Origin: Candidatus Nanoarchaeia archaeon
GTDB taxonomy: Archaea; Nanobdellota; Nanobdellia; Pacearchaeales; GW2011-AR1
Assembly: GCA_028713045.1 (NCBI GenBank)
Contig: JAQTOY010000004.1
Location: 1-39,199 of the forward strand
Direction of reading: 5' to 3'
DNA length: 39,199 nt
Shown: positions 1 to 7,987 of the stretch, one piece after another
Numbering within the stretch: the stretch's first letter is position 1
How the letters are laid out: every line of letters starts with the position of its first letter
Program-made: the position numbers and the translations under genes
Notes under the pieces: model-generated
Databases searched by the model: none
Seen by the model: the letters and a program-made list of their open reading frames with translations, nothing else
Told to the model about the DNA's origin: nothing

Positions 1-203
1 CTGATGAAATTATTGAACTTGTTCGGGAGAATAATGAGGTTGAAATTCCCCAACCAACTGTTGAGGAAAAATTAAAATCTGATTTAGTAGTAAGGGTCAT
101 GTTAAGTTTTGTTTTATTGGCAGTAATTTTTTATCTAATCTTTTCTATCTGGAAGAAAATGGGTAAGGGAAAAGCAAAGTCAAAAAAGCATTTATCACTA
201 TAA
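1..203 (+). CDS. C-terminal fragment of a membrane-anchored protein (truncated by window start)
   Basis: Frame starting at base 3 is open to TAA at 201-203: ...DEIIELVRENNEVEIPQPTVEEKLKSDLVVRVMLSFVLLAVIFYLIFSIWKKMGKGKAKSKKHLSL*, one TM helix plus basic tail. Confidence 0.6.
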   Translation, partial: DEIIELVRENNEVEIPQPTVEEKLKSDLVVRVMLSFVLLAVIFYLIFSIWKKMGKGKAKSKKHLSL

Positions 204-345
204 AGTTTTATGACACCACTTCAAAGTTCATTGGTATTTAAATAAAATTATTTCTTATTGATTATTTCATTTTACAGCATTGTATATAAACTAAATTTTA
301 ATTAATTTTTAACTCCACTTTGAAAAATTTGGATAGAGGTGATAC

Positions 346-519
346 ATGGAAAATCATATTAATTCTAAGCAAGAAGAAGTTGTCATGAATCTAGACAGGG
401 AACTAATTTCCAAGTTTGGAAATGCTGTTTTTCACTGCCCCGAAACTGTTTCCATAATAATGAAGATTGATTTTAAAGATGGAAGCTCGGTCTGTTATCA
501 GAGGGAGAAAGAAGAGTGA
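346..519 (+). CDS. small hypothetical protein (57 aa)
   Basis: ATG at 346 after GAGGTGATAC; MENHINSKQEEVVMNLDRELISKFGNAVFHCPETVSIIMKIDFKDGSSVCYQREKEE*; below the ORF track cutoff. Confidence 0.5.
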   Translation: MENHINSKQEEVVMNLDRELISKFGNAVFHCPETVSIIMKIDFKDGSSVCYQREKEE

Positions 520-528
520 GGAAACTTT

Positions 529-795
529 TTATAATTCAAACTCATCAATGAAGTCTATTATTGTCCGGTATTTTTCTAGAAATTTAAATCCCTTCTCATT
601 TAATGAAAGAAATTTTTCTCCATTGTGATTTATTTCTTTAACAAAACCTTTTTTTTCAAGTTCAGAAAAATATTCCTTAAATCTTGAAGTTGAAAGATTG
701 GACTTTCTTAGTAATGGAGTGGCTTTTATTGAATTGTTGTTTTCTTGAATGGTTTTTAGCAAGTCCTTGATTATCTCTAATTTTCCTCTTTTCAT
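529..795 (-). CDS. winged-helix DNA-binding protein
   Basis: 88 aa with helix-turn-helix/wing pattern (LLRKSNLSTSRFKEYFSELEKKGFVKEINHNGEKFLSLNEKGFKFLEKY). Confidence 0.65.
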   Translation of the reverse strand: MKRGKLEIIKDLLKTIQENNNSIKATPLLRKSNLSTSRFKEYFSELEKKGFVKEINHNGEKFLSLNEKGFKFLEKYRTIIDFIDEFEL

Positions 796-796
796 T

Positions 797-1516
797 TCAA
801 TTACCTGCCCTTTTTAATACCTTATAAAGGATGTATAAGAAAATTCCAGTTGAAGAAAGATAAATTGCTAATTGATAAGTTTGAAGAAACTTTGGTATGA
901 GGATATCTATGATATTTAATATCCAAAAAACTAGCAATAGAATGTAAACTATGTAAAGGCCACCTTTTTTGTTTAACGAATGTTTATGTGAAACATAGGC
1001 AATTATACTAAAAATAATCAAAAAAATTAGATTGATTGAAAGATGAATTAGGGGATTTGGAAACAATATGCTAATGATAGCGATTATTAATGCAATCATA
1101 TGAAATAGGTAGATTACCTTAGAATTTCCCTCCCATTTTTTATACATTACACTATAAAGCAAATAAAATATGGCCATTGAACTAAAATATACAAATATCA
1201 GGAGAGTTATTTGTCCAAATGCAAAACCAAACTCTCTTTGGGAAATGTCCAAAATTGCACTAACATTAAAATAATTAACTACAAATTTTATAAAGGATCT
1301 AAAAAAATAAGCTATTGCAAAAAATAAAAATGCTTCTCTGAAATATTTTATCCCCTTATAATTTCTTAATTCATAAAGTTCTTTTGTCCCAAAATAAATC
1401 ATTAAACTGCAGATAATTATAACAAAAGAATAAATTATTTCTGCTCCAAATCCTAAATTATTAAAATTTCTTAAAAAAAATTCTCCTGATATGGTGTTTC
1501 CATTCATTGGCGGCAT
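797..1516 (-). CDS. multi-pass membrane protein, unknown function
   Basis: 239 aa with about seven hydrophobic segments; adjacent to the wHTH gene on the same strand. Confidence 0.6.
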   Translation of the reverse strand: MPPMNGNTISGEFFLRNFNNLGFGAEIIYSFVIIICSLMIYFGTKELYELRNYKGIKYFREAFLFFAIAYFFRSFIKFVVNYFNVSAILDISQREFGFAFGQITLLIFVYFSSMAIFYLLYSVMYKKWEGNSKVIYLFHMIALIIAIISILFPNPLIHLSINLIFLIIFSIIAYVSHKHSLNKKGGLYIVYILLLVFWILNIIDILIPKFLQTYQLAIYLSSTGIFLYILYKVLKRAGN

Positions 1517-1551
1517 TTTATATCTGAGAGGGTTTTTGCCTTATATTCTCT

Positions 1552-1568
1552 ATGGATTTTAAATCCAT
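1552..1568. promoter_or_regulatory. 17-nt near-perfect palindrome ATGGATTTTAAATCCAT in a divergent intergenic region
   Basis: Read directly; lies between the minus gene starting at 1516 and the plus gene starting at 1635. Confidence 0.4.
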
Positions 1569-1634
1569 TTCCTTTAAAAACTGTTCTTTTTTATTTTAAT
1601 TATGAAAAATAAAATTTTGAAAGGAGGTATAAAA

Positions 1635-2081
1635 ATGGAACAAAAATATATTTACGGACTAATAGCTTTATCTCTGGCCACAATTCTTGGAGTTGGCTTT
1701 ATTTCCGCTTTTGGACCTGGGTATGGTTTTATGAACTCTCAGTTATCAGATGATGAAAAAAATTTGATGCAGGAGCAAAGACAGGCAATGGAAAATGCCA
1801 TAGAAACAAAGGATTATTCGGCATGGAAAACGTTGATGGAACAGGAAATTGCAAGAATGCAGTCTCAGATAACTCAGGAGAATTTTAATGAGATTGTTGA
1901 AAACCATGCAAAAATGTCTGAATTAAGAGAAGCAATGAAAGATGCAAAGGAGTCAGGAGATTTTTCAAAAGTACAGGAATTAAAAGAAAATTTAGGGATA
2001 GATGGAAAAGCACAAGGTAATGGAAAAGGCATGGGCATGGGAAAAATGTCCAAGGGAATGTGCAACTCTGACTTAGATTAA
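1635..2081 (+). CDS. small exported/membrane-anchored helical protein with Met/Gly-rich C-terminus
   Basis: Preferred start at 1635 after AAAGGAGGTATAAAA rather than 1602; N-terminal signal/TM (YIYGLIALSLATILGVGFISA), charged helical body, GKGMGMGKMSKGMC tail. Confidence 0.65.
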   Translation: MEQKYIYGLIALSLATILGVGFISAFGPGYGFMNSQLSDDEKNLMQEQRQAMENAIETKDYSAWKTLMEQEIARMQSQITQENFNEIVENHAKMSELREAMKDAKESGDFSKVQELKENLGIDGKAQGNGKGMGMGKMSKGMCNSDLD

Positions 2082-2101
2082 TTATTTTTTTTACTTCTTA
2101 A

Positions 2102-2118
2102 ATGGACTTCAAGTCCAT
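2102..2118 (+). terminator. hairpin ATGGACTTCAAGTCCAT followed by a T-run
   Basis: Perfect 8-bp stem just downstream of the 2081 stop, followed by ATTTTTTATA. Confidence 0.55.
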
Positions 2119-2279
2119 ATTTTTTATAAATATAAATTATATCCTTGATTCGTGAAGAGAGAAGGGTAAAAATCTAAAGATTAGGATAATGCTACACATT
2201 TGAAATATCTCTGGTTTTAAAAATAAAGATTTTAATAATTTTTGAAAAACTTTTTAAATCTTATTTTTCTTTATTTGAT

Positions 2280-3614
2280 ATGGTTCAAGAGGTGATTACA
2301 GCGTTCGCAGTCATAGCCGGAATAATTCTTATTGGATTTTTAGCTGAATTGTTATTTAAAAAAACTAGAATTCCAGATGTTATTTTTCTTATACTTATTG
2401 GAATATGCATAGGGCCTATTTTTCATTTAGTTGATAAAACTGATTTTGGTTTTGGCTCCAATCTTTTTACAACTTTTACTCTTCTTTTTTTATTGTTTCA
2501 AGGGGCTTTGAATATAGATTTTAAAAATCTATTCAGATCTTTAAAAGGGGCAATGATGCTTACTTTAACAAGTTTCTTTTTTACAATCTTAGTAACTTCC
2601 TTAATATGTGTCTTACTTTTGAGATATCCTTGGGATTTGTCAGTCCTTATAGGAATCATACTTGGAGGGACTTCTTCTGCTGTTGTCATTCCTTTTGTTA
2701 ATAATCTTCCTATTGATAAGAAATACGGTTATATTCTTACCTTAGAATCTGCAATAACAGATGTGTTATGCATTGTTGGTGCAATAACAATGTTTGCTAT
2801 TATTCTAGGGGGGGATTTTTCTGCTTCAGGAATTATAAGGTCAATATTGTCTTCTTTTTTCCTTGCAATAGTCGTAGGGGTGATAGGAGCAATGATATGG
2901 ATATTTTTATTGTCAAAATCAATGATTCTAATGGAAACTCATCTAGTTACAATAGCATTTGTTTTACTCATCTATACGGTTGTTGAAAGTTCTTTTGTTG
3001 GTGCAAGCGGGGCAATTGCAGCCCTGTCTTTTGGTTTGATTCTTGGAAATTCCAAACCAATCCTGAGGTTTTATTCTTGGATATCAAGAAAAGATTCTCC
3101 ATTACATAATGGATTTTTAGAACAAAATGTTCTTTCAGACAAAGCAAAAAGTTTTTATTCTGAAATATCTTTTTTTGTGAAAGTTTTCTTTTTTGTTTAT
3201 CTTGGAATCTTATTTGATTTTTCAAAACCAATAATTTTTATTTTCGGAGCTTTGATAACGATTGGAATATTTTTAATAAGAATTCCCGCTGTTAAAATTT
3301 CTTTTTTTAAAGAACCTATCGATAATAACACAAAGAGCATCTTAAAAGTAATGGTGCCTAAAGGGCTTGCCGCTGCTGTTTTGGCAGAATTAGCCATTCA
3401 AAATAAAATTCCTGGTGCTTCAGACATACTTAGCCTAGTCTTTTCAGTAATTCTTTTAAGTATTATTGCAACTTCTTTTTTGGTTTTTATAACACAAAGA
3501 AAAAGTCAAAGATCAATTCCATTAAAATCCGCGTCTCTAAATAAACCGGACATAAAAAATCCAATATTTCTAGATAAGAAGCCAAAACAAAAAAACCCGC
3601 CCACCAAACCCTGA
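2280..3614 (+). CDS. cation:proton antiporter (CPA family, Na+/H+ exchanger type)
   Basis: 444 aa, about 12 TM segments; RIPDVIFLILIGICIGP, LLFLLFQGALNIDFKNL and LGGTSSAVVIPFV are typical of the Na_H_Exchanger family. Confidence 0.8.
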   Translation: MVQEVITAFAVIAGIILIGFLAELLFKKTRIPDVIFLILIGICIGPIFHLVDKTDFGFGSNLFTTFTLLFLLFQGALNIDFKNLFRSLKGAMMLTLTSFFFTILVTSLICVLLLRYPWDLSVLIGIILGGTSSAVVIPFVNNLPIDKKYGYILTLESAITDVLCIVGAITMFAIILGGDFSASGIIRSILSSFFLAIVVGVIGAMIWIFLLSKSMILMETHLVTIAFVLLIYTVVESSFVGASGAIAALSFGLILGNSKPILRFYSWISRKDSPLHNGFLEQNVLSDKAKSFYSEISFFVKVFFFVYLGILFDFSKPIIFIFGALITIGIFLIRIPAVKISFFKEPIDNNTKSILKVMVPKGLAAAVLAELAIQNKIPGASDILSLVFSVILLSIIATSFLVFITQRKSQRSIPLKSASLNKPDIKNPIFLDKKPKQKNPPTKP

Positions 3615-3649
3615 AAAAAAATTTAAAATCCAATAAAATTACAGTTTAT

Positions 3650-3772
3650 TTATTGGCTTGCTGATTCTTCAGTAGATTCCTCAGAAACTTCTTTTTGTTC
3701 TTCATCCGAAGCATTATCAGCTTGAGAAGTTTCTTTTTCTTGAGGAGTCTCTTGACTTGTTTCTTCAGTCAT
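3650..3772 (-). CDS. small highly acidic Glu/Ser/Thr-rich protein (40 aa)
   Basis: Minus frame after AGGAGAATATA: MTEETSQETPQEKETSQADNASDEEQKEVSEESTEESASQ*; not in ORF track. Confidence 0.4.
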   Translation of the reverse strand: MTEETSQETPQEKETSQADNASDEEQKEVSEESTEESASQ

Positions 3773-3917
3773 TATATTCTCCTAGATTTAATAATTAAAA
3801 AAAGAAATTTTGGTTTAAAAAGTTTTGGGTAATTATAATTTTGAGTATTTTTTATCTTTAAGAGTATCTTTGTTGTTTAAAAAACATTTTTCTCTTTTAT
3901 GATGTCAGAAAAATAAA

Positions 3918-4033
3918 CTGCACCTTTTAAGGTGCAGAACAGCAGTTCGACTGCTGGATTTTCCTGAGCATCCAAAAATCGAGCGCCTGTGTCAAACCAA
4001 CGACTTTAGTCTTGGGTGGTGCACCGATTTTTT
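3918..4033 (+). ncRNA. candidate structured non-coding RNA
   Basis: Consecutive hairpins CTGCACCTTTTAAGGTGCAG, CAGCAGTTCGACTGCTG and GGAT..ATCC, then AAAAATCG..CGATTTTT closing stem around GCGCC..GGTGC and GACTTTAGTC; ends in a T-run; no ORF. Confidence 0.45.
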
Positions 4034-4049
4034 GATATCTTATCACCAT

Positions 4050-4081
4050 ATTCTTTAAAAACTCTTTATTTTATTGTTTTT
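4050..4081 (+). repeat. 32-bp direct repeat copy 1 (promoter region of paralog 1)
   Basis: ATTCTTTAAAAACTCTTTATTTTATTGTTTTT, identical to 4540-4571. Confidence 0.8.
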
Positions 4082-4082
4082 T

Positions 4083-4508
4083 ATGGTTTTTACACTTGCA
4101 GATATTGGAACAACAGCCGGAAGATTTTTGGGAGTTTTAGATAGAGAGGAAGTCCGAAGTCTTGATGATATGAGGACAAGAGTTGGAAGAACTTTTGAAA
4201 CCGGTTATGTAGGGCAGGTTCTTTTTGATAGAAAAGAACATAAGTTTGCAAAACCTGTTTCAACTAGTTATATCGCAAGTTATGTAATGGGAAGCGCTGG
4301 AATTCCTATAGAGGTAAGAGTCAATGATTCAGGATTCGCGATTGTTATATTAAAAGCCGAAAGACTTGTTGAAGGATATGGCCATCTTTTTCCAGGTAGA
4401 CCCTTTTCAGATAATTTTGGAAATCTTTATCAAAATGTAGAAAACAGAAATGCCGGATTTGATTGGGTAGTTGAGGAATTGCAGAAGCTTAAAAGATTAG
4501 CTGGTTGA
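4083..4508 (+). CDS. hypothetical protein, tandem paralog 1
   Basis: Start MVFTLADIGTTAGRFLGVLD aligns with MRFTLDDIRRIAGNFVEALD of the next ORF; shared blocks IPIEVRVND, KAERLVEGY..FP, FDWVVEEL. Confidence 0.6.
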   Translation: MVFTLADIGTTAGRFLGVLDREEVRSLDDMRTRVGRTFETGYVGQVLFDRKEHKFAKPVSTSYIASYVMGSAGIPIEVRVNDSGFAIVILKAERLVEGYGHLFPGRPFSDNFGNLYQNVENRNAGFDWVVEELQKLKRLAG

Positions 4509-4539
4509 AAAGATTTTTAATGTTATTTTTGAGAATAAC

Positions 4540-4571
4540 ATTCTTTAAAAACTCTTTATTTTATTGTTTTT
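4540..4571 (+). repeat. 32-bp direct repeat copy 2 (promoter region of paralog 2)
   Basis: Identical to 4050-4081. Confidence 0.8.
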
Positions 4572-4573
4572 AT

Positions 4574-5098
4574 ATGAGATTTACACTTGATGATATTAGA
4601 AGAATTGCAGGAAACTTTGTTGAGGCTTTGGATAAAGTAGGAATAGAAACGCTTGATGATGTTGCAGACAGATCCGGTTCCAGAAAAGGCAAAGCTTTCA
4701 GAGTCGGTGAGGATAGAATCACTTTCAGGTACGAAGAACTTCAATCAGAATTTCCTTTTGCTAATGGAGACTGCTATAGTGTATGTTATGTAATTGGTGA
4801 GGGAAAGTGGAAGTCAATACCCATTGAATTGAGAGTAAATGATGAGCCAGGGGTTGCTATGGTTTTTTTAAGGGCAGATAGACTTGTTGATGGATATCAG
4901 CCGATTTTTCCATATAAACAATTCGTTGATACAGATGAAAATATTTATCAAATGAGTGTTAAAGATGATAATGGGACTTTTAATTGGGCGCTTGATAGAT
5001 TGAGGGGGTTGTCTATTGGAGTTAATAATTATCATGGAAGGAAAAATGCAAAAACTAGTGGCGGTGGAAGTTCTAGAGGAAGAAAGGGGAGAAGATAA
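4574..5098 (+). CDS. hypothetical protein, tandem paralog 2 with basic Gly/Arg tail
   Basis: Preferred start 4574 (MRFTLDDI..) by alignment with paralog 1; C-terminal GRKNAKTSGGGSSRGRKGRR. Confidence 0.6.
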   Translation: MRFTLDDIRRIAGNFVEALDKVGIETLDDVADRSGSRKGKAFRVGEDRITFRYEELQSEFPFANGDCYSVCYVIGEGKWKSIPIELRVNDEPGVAMVFLRADRLVDGYQPIFPYKQFVDTDENIYQMSVKDDNGTFNWALDRLRGLSIGVNNYHGRKNAKTSGGGSSRGRKGRR

Positions 5099-5160
5099 TT
5101 GACGAGATTTTCTATTGGGATGAAATTAAGAGATAATTATTGTTTATGCTTCTAAAATAT

Positions 5161-5210
5161 CATTAGTGTTATGCAGAATTTAATGTGTAAGCAAAGAGTT
5201 TGTTTTGTTT
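5161..5210 (+). repeat. dispersed intergenic family TTAATGTTTATGCAGRATTT, copy A
   Basis: CATTAGTGTTATGCAGAATTTAATGTGTAAGCAAAGAGTTTGTTTTG. Confidence 0.45.
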
Positions 5211-5270
5211 TGGTGTGCAATTATCTAATGGACTTAAAAAATTAGATAAGTTAGTAAATTAATTTCACGT

Positions 5271-5489
5271 CTACCCCTTCCGCTTTCTCCCGCGGGTCTG
5301 CCTGGAGAATATATCAACTAATGCATCATCGCATGATGCTTTTGGCGATGATGCGGACTTCTTGAAATTGATGCAAGATCTTCTGACGATGTCTTCAACT
5401 TGCTGTTTTAGTTGAAGATAATTCTTCTTGCCTCGCTTGTTTAGGATTTTGACTTCTTCTTCTGTTAAATCAATTGTTATTGTTGTCAT
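5271..5489 (-). CDS. small basic protein with RHH-like N-terminus
   Basis: 72 aa: MTTITIDLTEEEVKILNKRGKKNYLQLKQQVEDIVRRSC..TRGRKRKG. Confidence 0.5.
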   Translation of the reverse strand: MTTITIDLTEEEVKILNKRGKKNYLQLKQQVEDIVRRSCINFKKSASSPKASCDDALVDIFSRQTRGRKRKG

Positions 5490-5490
5490 A

Positions 5491-5658
5491 TTAATTTATT
5501 TTCATGCCTTTCTTTTTTATTTCTTCTAGTAATTTCTTTGGAAATCCTGGTCTGCATGAACAGTGCTTGTTATGTTCTTTATGCCATTGGACTCTTTCTT
5601 CAAAAGTTGCATTTTTTGGCATCTTGTTATTCAGATGCCATTCTTTGTTTATTGCCAT
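5491..5658 (-). CDS. small conserved-type protein with CSC motif (55 aa)
   Basis: Minus frame MAINKEWHLNNKMPKNATFEERVQWHKEHNKHCSCRPGFPKKLLEEIKKKGMKIN*; more coding-like than the plus-strand ORF 5504-5725. Confidence 0.65.
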   Translation of the reverse strand: MAINKEWHLNNKMPKNATFEERVQWHKEHNKHCSCRPGFPKKLLEEIKKKGMKIN

Positions 5659-5721
5659 ATTTGATACCGGCTACTCACCCCTTTTGTCATTTATCACACT
5701 AATGACAAGCTGTATTAATAT

Positions 5722-6222
5722 TTAATTTTGCTTTATCTTTTCGCAAAATTCATTTATCTTATTCTTATGAATATCGGTTTTTAGTTCGGGGTCATTGATT
5801 ATCATTGTTGCTAGAGGTTTTCCGCAGAGCTGTTCAAAATCTTTAAGAATCTTCTCGCCACCACTGCCTCCTTGGAGGCAAAAATAAGCAGGGCTGATGA
5901 ATTCCCTTCCCTCAATAAAGGTTCTTACTGGAGAAGCCATTGCACTGCCCCAATTTGGGGTTCCTATTATAATTGTATCATAATTATCTGGATTCTTACT
6001 GAATCTTATCAAAGGTTTTTTCTTCTTAACAGCTTGATATCCTGCTTTAATATATCCTAAAATTCCATTGTAATGTTGACTTTCAATCTCGCAAATATCT
6101 GCATTAAGAATTGAAGCAATTTCATTTCCAACATTTTTTGTATTTCCGCTTCTTGAATAAAAAACAACTAGAATTCTCTTTTTTTTATTTTCTGATTTTT
6201 TGGGTTTAGTTTTCTTTTTCAT
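5722..6222 (-). CDS. flavodoxin-family protein
   Basis: ILVVFYSRSGNTKNVGNEIASILNADICEIE phosphate-binding loop; IIIGTPNWGSAMASPVRTFIE. Confidence 0.85.
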   Translation of the reverse strand: MKKKTKPKKSENKKKRILVVFYSRSGNTKNVGNEIASILNADICEIESQHYNGILGYIKAGYQAVKKKKPLIRFSKNPDNYDTIIIGTPNWGSAMASPVRTFIEGREFISPAYFCLQGGSGGEKILKDFEQLCGKPLATMIINDPELKTDIHKNKINEFCEKIKQN

Positions 6223-6264
6223 GTTTTAATCTTTTTATTATCTATATACTATTAAATCATAATC

Positions 6265-6284
6265 TTATTTAAAAGTTTGCGAAC
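6265..6284 (-). promoter_or_regulatory. TATA/BRE-type promoter of the flavodoxin gene
   Basis: Minus strand GTTCGCAAACTTTTAAATAA, identical at 7006-7025, about 45 bp upstream of the ATG. Confidence 0.55.
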
Positions 6285-6322
6285 TTATTTTTGACAAGAA
6301 AAAATCTTCTGGAACCATTTAG

Positions 6323-6370
6323 TTAATGCTTATGCAGGATTTTAAGAGTAAGTAAGGTTGTTTTGTTTGG
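6323..6370 (+). repeat. dispersed intergenic family, copy B
   Basis: TTAATGCTTATGCAGGATTTTAAGAGTAAGTAAGGTTGTTTTG. Confidence 0.45.
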
Positions 6371-6466
6371 GTGGAAGAACTAACTAAGTAATAAAAATAA
6401 CTGCCCCTAAAAATCTCCGAAGACATAAATTATAATTTTACATGCTAATGATACTTGTAGGGTTCT

Positions 6467-6970
6467 TCAATATAAATTAATTATTGTCAAATAATTAAGA
6501 ACTCCTGCGAAGCAGGTCCATAGCAGATATGGCACTAACAAATACGAAGCTCGTTTATCTATCTTGTAAGTTAGAATTATCAATAGGATTATCGAGACGA
6601 TTAGAAAAATCAAATCAATGAATGCGAACATTGGAGCATGCATTGTGAAATAAAAATAGCTCCATAATATGTTGAATACAAAGTTAAATGTGAAAAGGAC
6701 AATGATGTCGAGCTTCCATTTTCTATTTGAGTTTACCCATGCAAAATACATTGATGCTGCAATCAATGCAAAAAGAATGGTCCACGCAATTGGAAACACA
6801 TAATTTGGGGGGGTTATTGATGGTTTGACTGAATCATACCAGGAATCAATCTTTGTAAACCTGCTTCCGATAAATGCAACTGCAACAACAATCACAAAAC
6901 ATGAAATAAAAACTTTTATGTTGCATTTTGGTTTCATCCATTGGTTTTTGTTCTTGGTTCTAGTTTTCAT
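6467..6970 (-). CDS. tspO: TspO/MBR family protein
   Basis: FTKIDSWYDSVKPSITPPNYVFPIAWTILFALIAASMYFAW is characteristic; start placed at the internal Met after AAAGAGGCAGT. Confidence 0.85.
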   Translation of the reverse strand: MKTRTKNKNQWMKPKCNIKVFISCFVIVVAVAFIGSRFTKIDSWYDSVKPSITPPNYVFPIAWTILFALIAASMYFAWVNSNRKWKLDIIVLFTFNFVFNILWSYFYFTMHAPMFAFIDLIFLIVSIILLIILTYKIDKRASYLLVPYLLWTCFAGVLNYLTIINLY

Positions 6971-7005
6971 ACTGCCTCTTTTTGTATAAATATTAATGAA
7001 TTTCA

Positions 7006-7025
7006 TTATTTAAAAGTTTGCGAAC
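7006..7025 (-). promoter_or_regulatory. TATA/BRE-type promoter of tspO
   Basis: Identical 20 bp to 6265-6284; 36 bp upstream of the preferred tspO start. Confidence 0.55.
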
Positions 7026-7043
7026 CCTGAAACGATATCATTA

Positions 7044-7163
7044 ACACTAAAAAACTTTCAGAAGTTTTTTGTGCCTCGAAAATCTTATGAGAGATTTTCT
7101 CAGTGTTAAAATCCTTTATTGATAAATTAATCAATAGATTAATTTCCGAGTGTTTTTTAGTGT
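7044..7163. other. nested inverted-repeat (multi-stem) element 1
   Basis: ACACTAAAAAAC (7044) / GTTTTTTAGTGT (7152) perfect 12 bp; inside AAAAAACTT/AAGTTTTTT, GAAAATCT/AGATTTTC, AAATTAATC/GATTAATTT. Confidence 0.55.
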
Positions 7164-7266
7164 GAGGGACAATCTGTGGGATAAAAAGGAATTATAAATC
7201 AAACCATCTGCTCTTGCCTAACCATAAATCCTGTCCTGCATAAAAATTACCTAAATTTAGAGGGGG

Positions 7267-7566
7267 TCATTTCCTCTTTGACTTGCTTACGTAAACTTTT
7301 TCTGATTTGAATGACTTATATATGCCTTCAAGGATATCTGAGCCTGCGTAGCCTGCGAGCAGGCTTAATCTATAATCAAAATTAAAAATCAATCCGGTAA
7401 ATGTTCCAATGATTACTGCAATAACAACTGTTATTGCATAATAACCCCATAAAATCTTTCGTCTTAGAGATATTGCTTTCAATAATCCAATGAATCCCCT
7501 TGTCAGTCCCCCAACTCCTCCAAGCAAAGCTGGAAGAAATAACTCATTTAGAAATATCGGATCCAT
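7267..7566 (-). CDS. small membrane protein, unknown
   Basis: 99 aa, hydrophobic segments and basic C-terminus. Confidence 0.55.
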   Translation of the reverse strand: MDPIFLNELFLPALLGGVGGLTRGFIGLLKAISLRRKILWGYYAITVVIAVIIGTFTGLIFNFDYRLSLLAGYAGSDILEGIYKSFKSEKVYVSKSKRK

Positions 7567-7635
7567 ATCGTGCCTCTTTTATTTATATATAAATAATTCC
7601 CAGATATATTTAAATCTTCCCAAGGAGGATTTTAT

Positions 7636-7914
7636 CTAGTAAGGATGATACTCATTTAGGAATTGTTCAACTCCTGATCTGCCCTCAGGATCTGCTCTTA
7701 GATTAATGTAAGCAATAAACGTTCTATAATTCGCTCTTAGTCTTAGACATCTGCTTGTTTCGTCGTAATATTGAATTTTTGCAGCGAATTCTTTAGATTT
7801 TCTCTCTCTTAATATTCTTAGTTTGATAACTTCTTCACCCGTTAAATCTTTTAACCTATCTAAAAGATCGTACATGCATCTCGGTTCTCCTCGGGGCATT
7901 GTTGTTTCTTTCAT
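7636..7914 (-). CDS. hypothetical protein
   Basis: 92 aa ORF, no recognised family. Confidence 0.45.
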   Translation of the reverse strand: MKETTMPRGEPRCMYDLLDRLKDLTGEEVIKLRILRERKSKEFAAKIQYYDETSRCLRLRANYRTFIAYINLRADPEGRSGVEQFLNEYHPY

Positions 7915-7987
7915 TTTACTTGAAATTATTTTTGGTTTATATATTTACTAATAATTATTGGATTGCCAGTAATAATTTTAAAAGAAT

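Noticed and set aside
3940-3956. CAGCAGTTCGACTGCTG as a possible tRNA T-arm
   Set aside because: Loop is TTCGA or GTTCGAC rather than TTCRANN in a 7-nt loop, and no acceptor, D or anticodon arm can be built around it.
5504-5725. 73-aa plus-strand ORF in the track
   Set aside because: The minus strand (5491-5658) encodes a more protein-like 55-aa product with conserved-looking HCSCRP motif.
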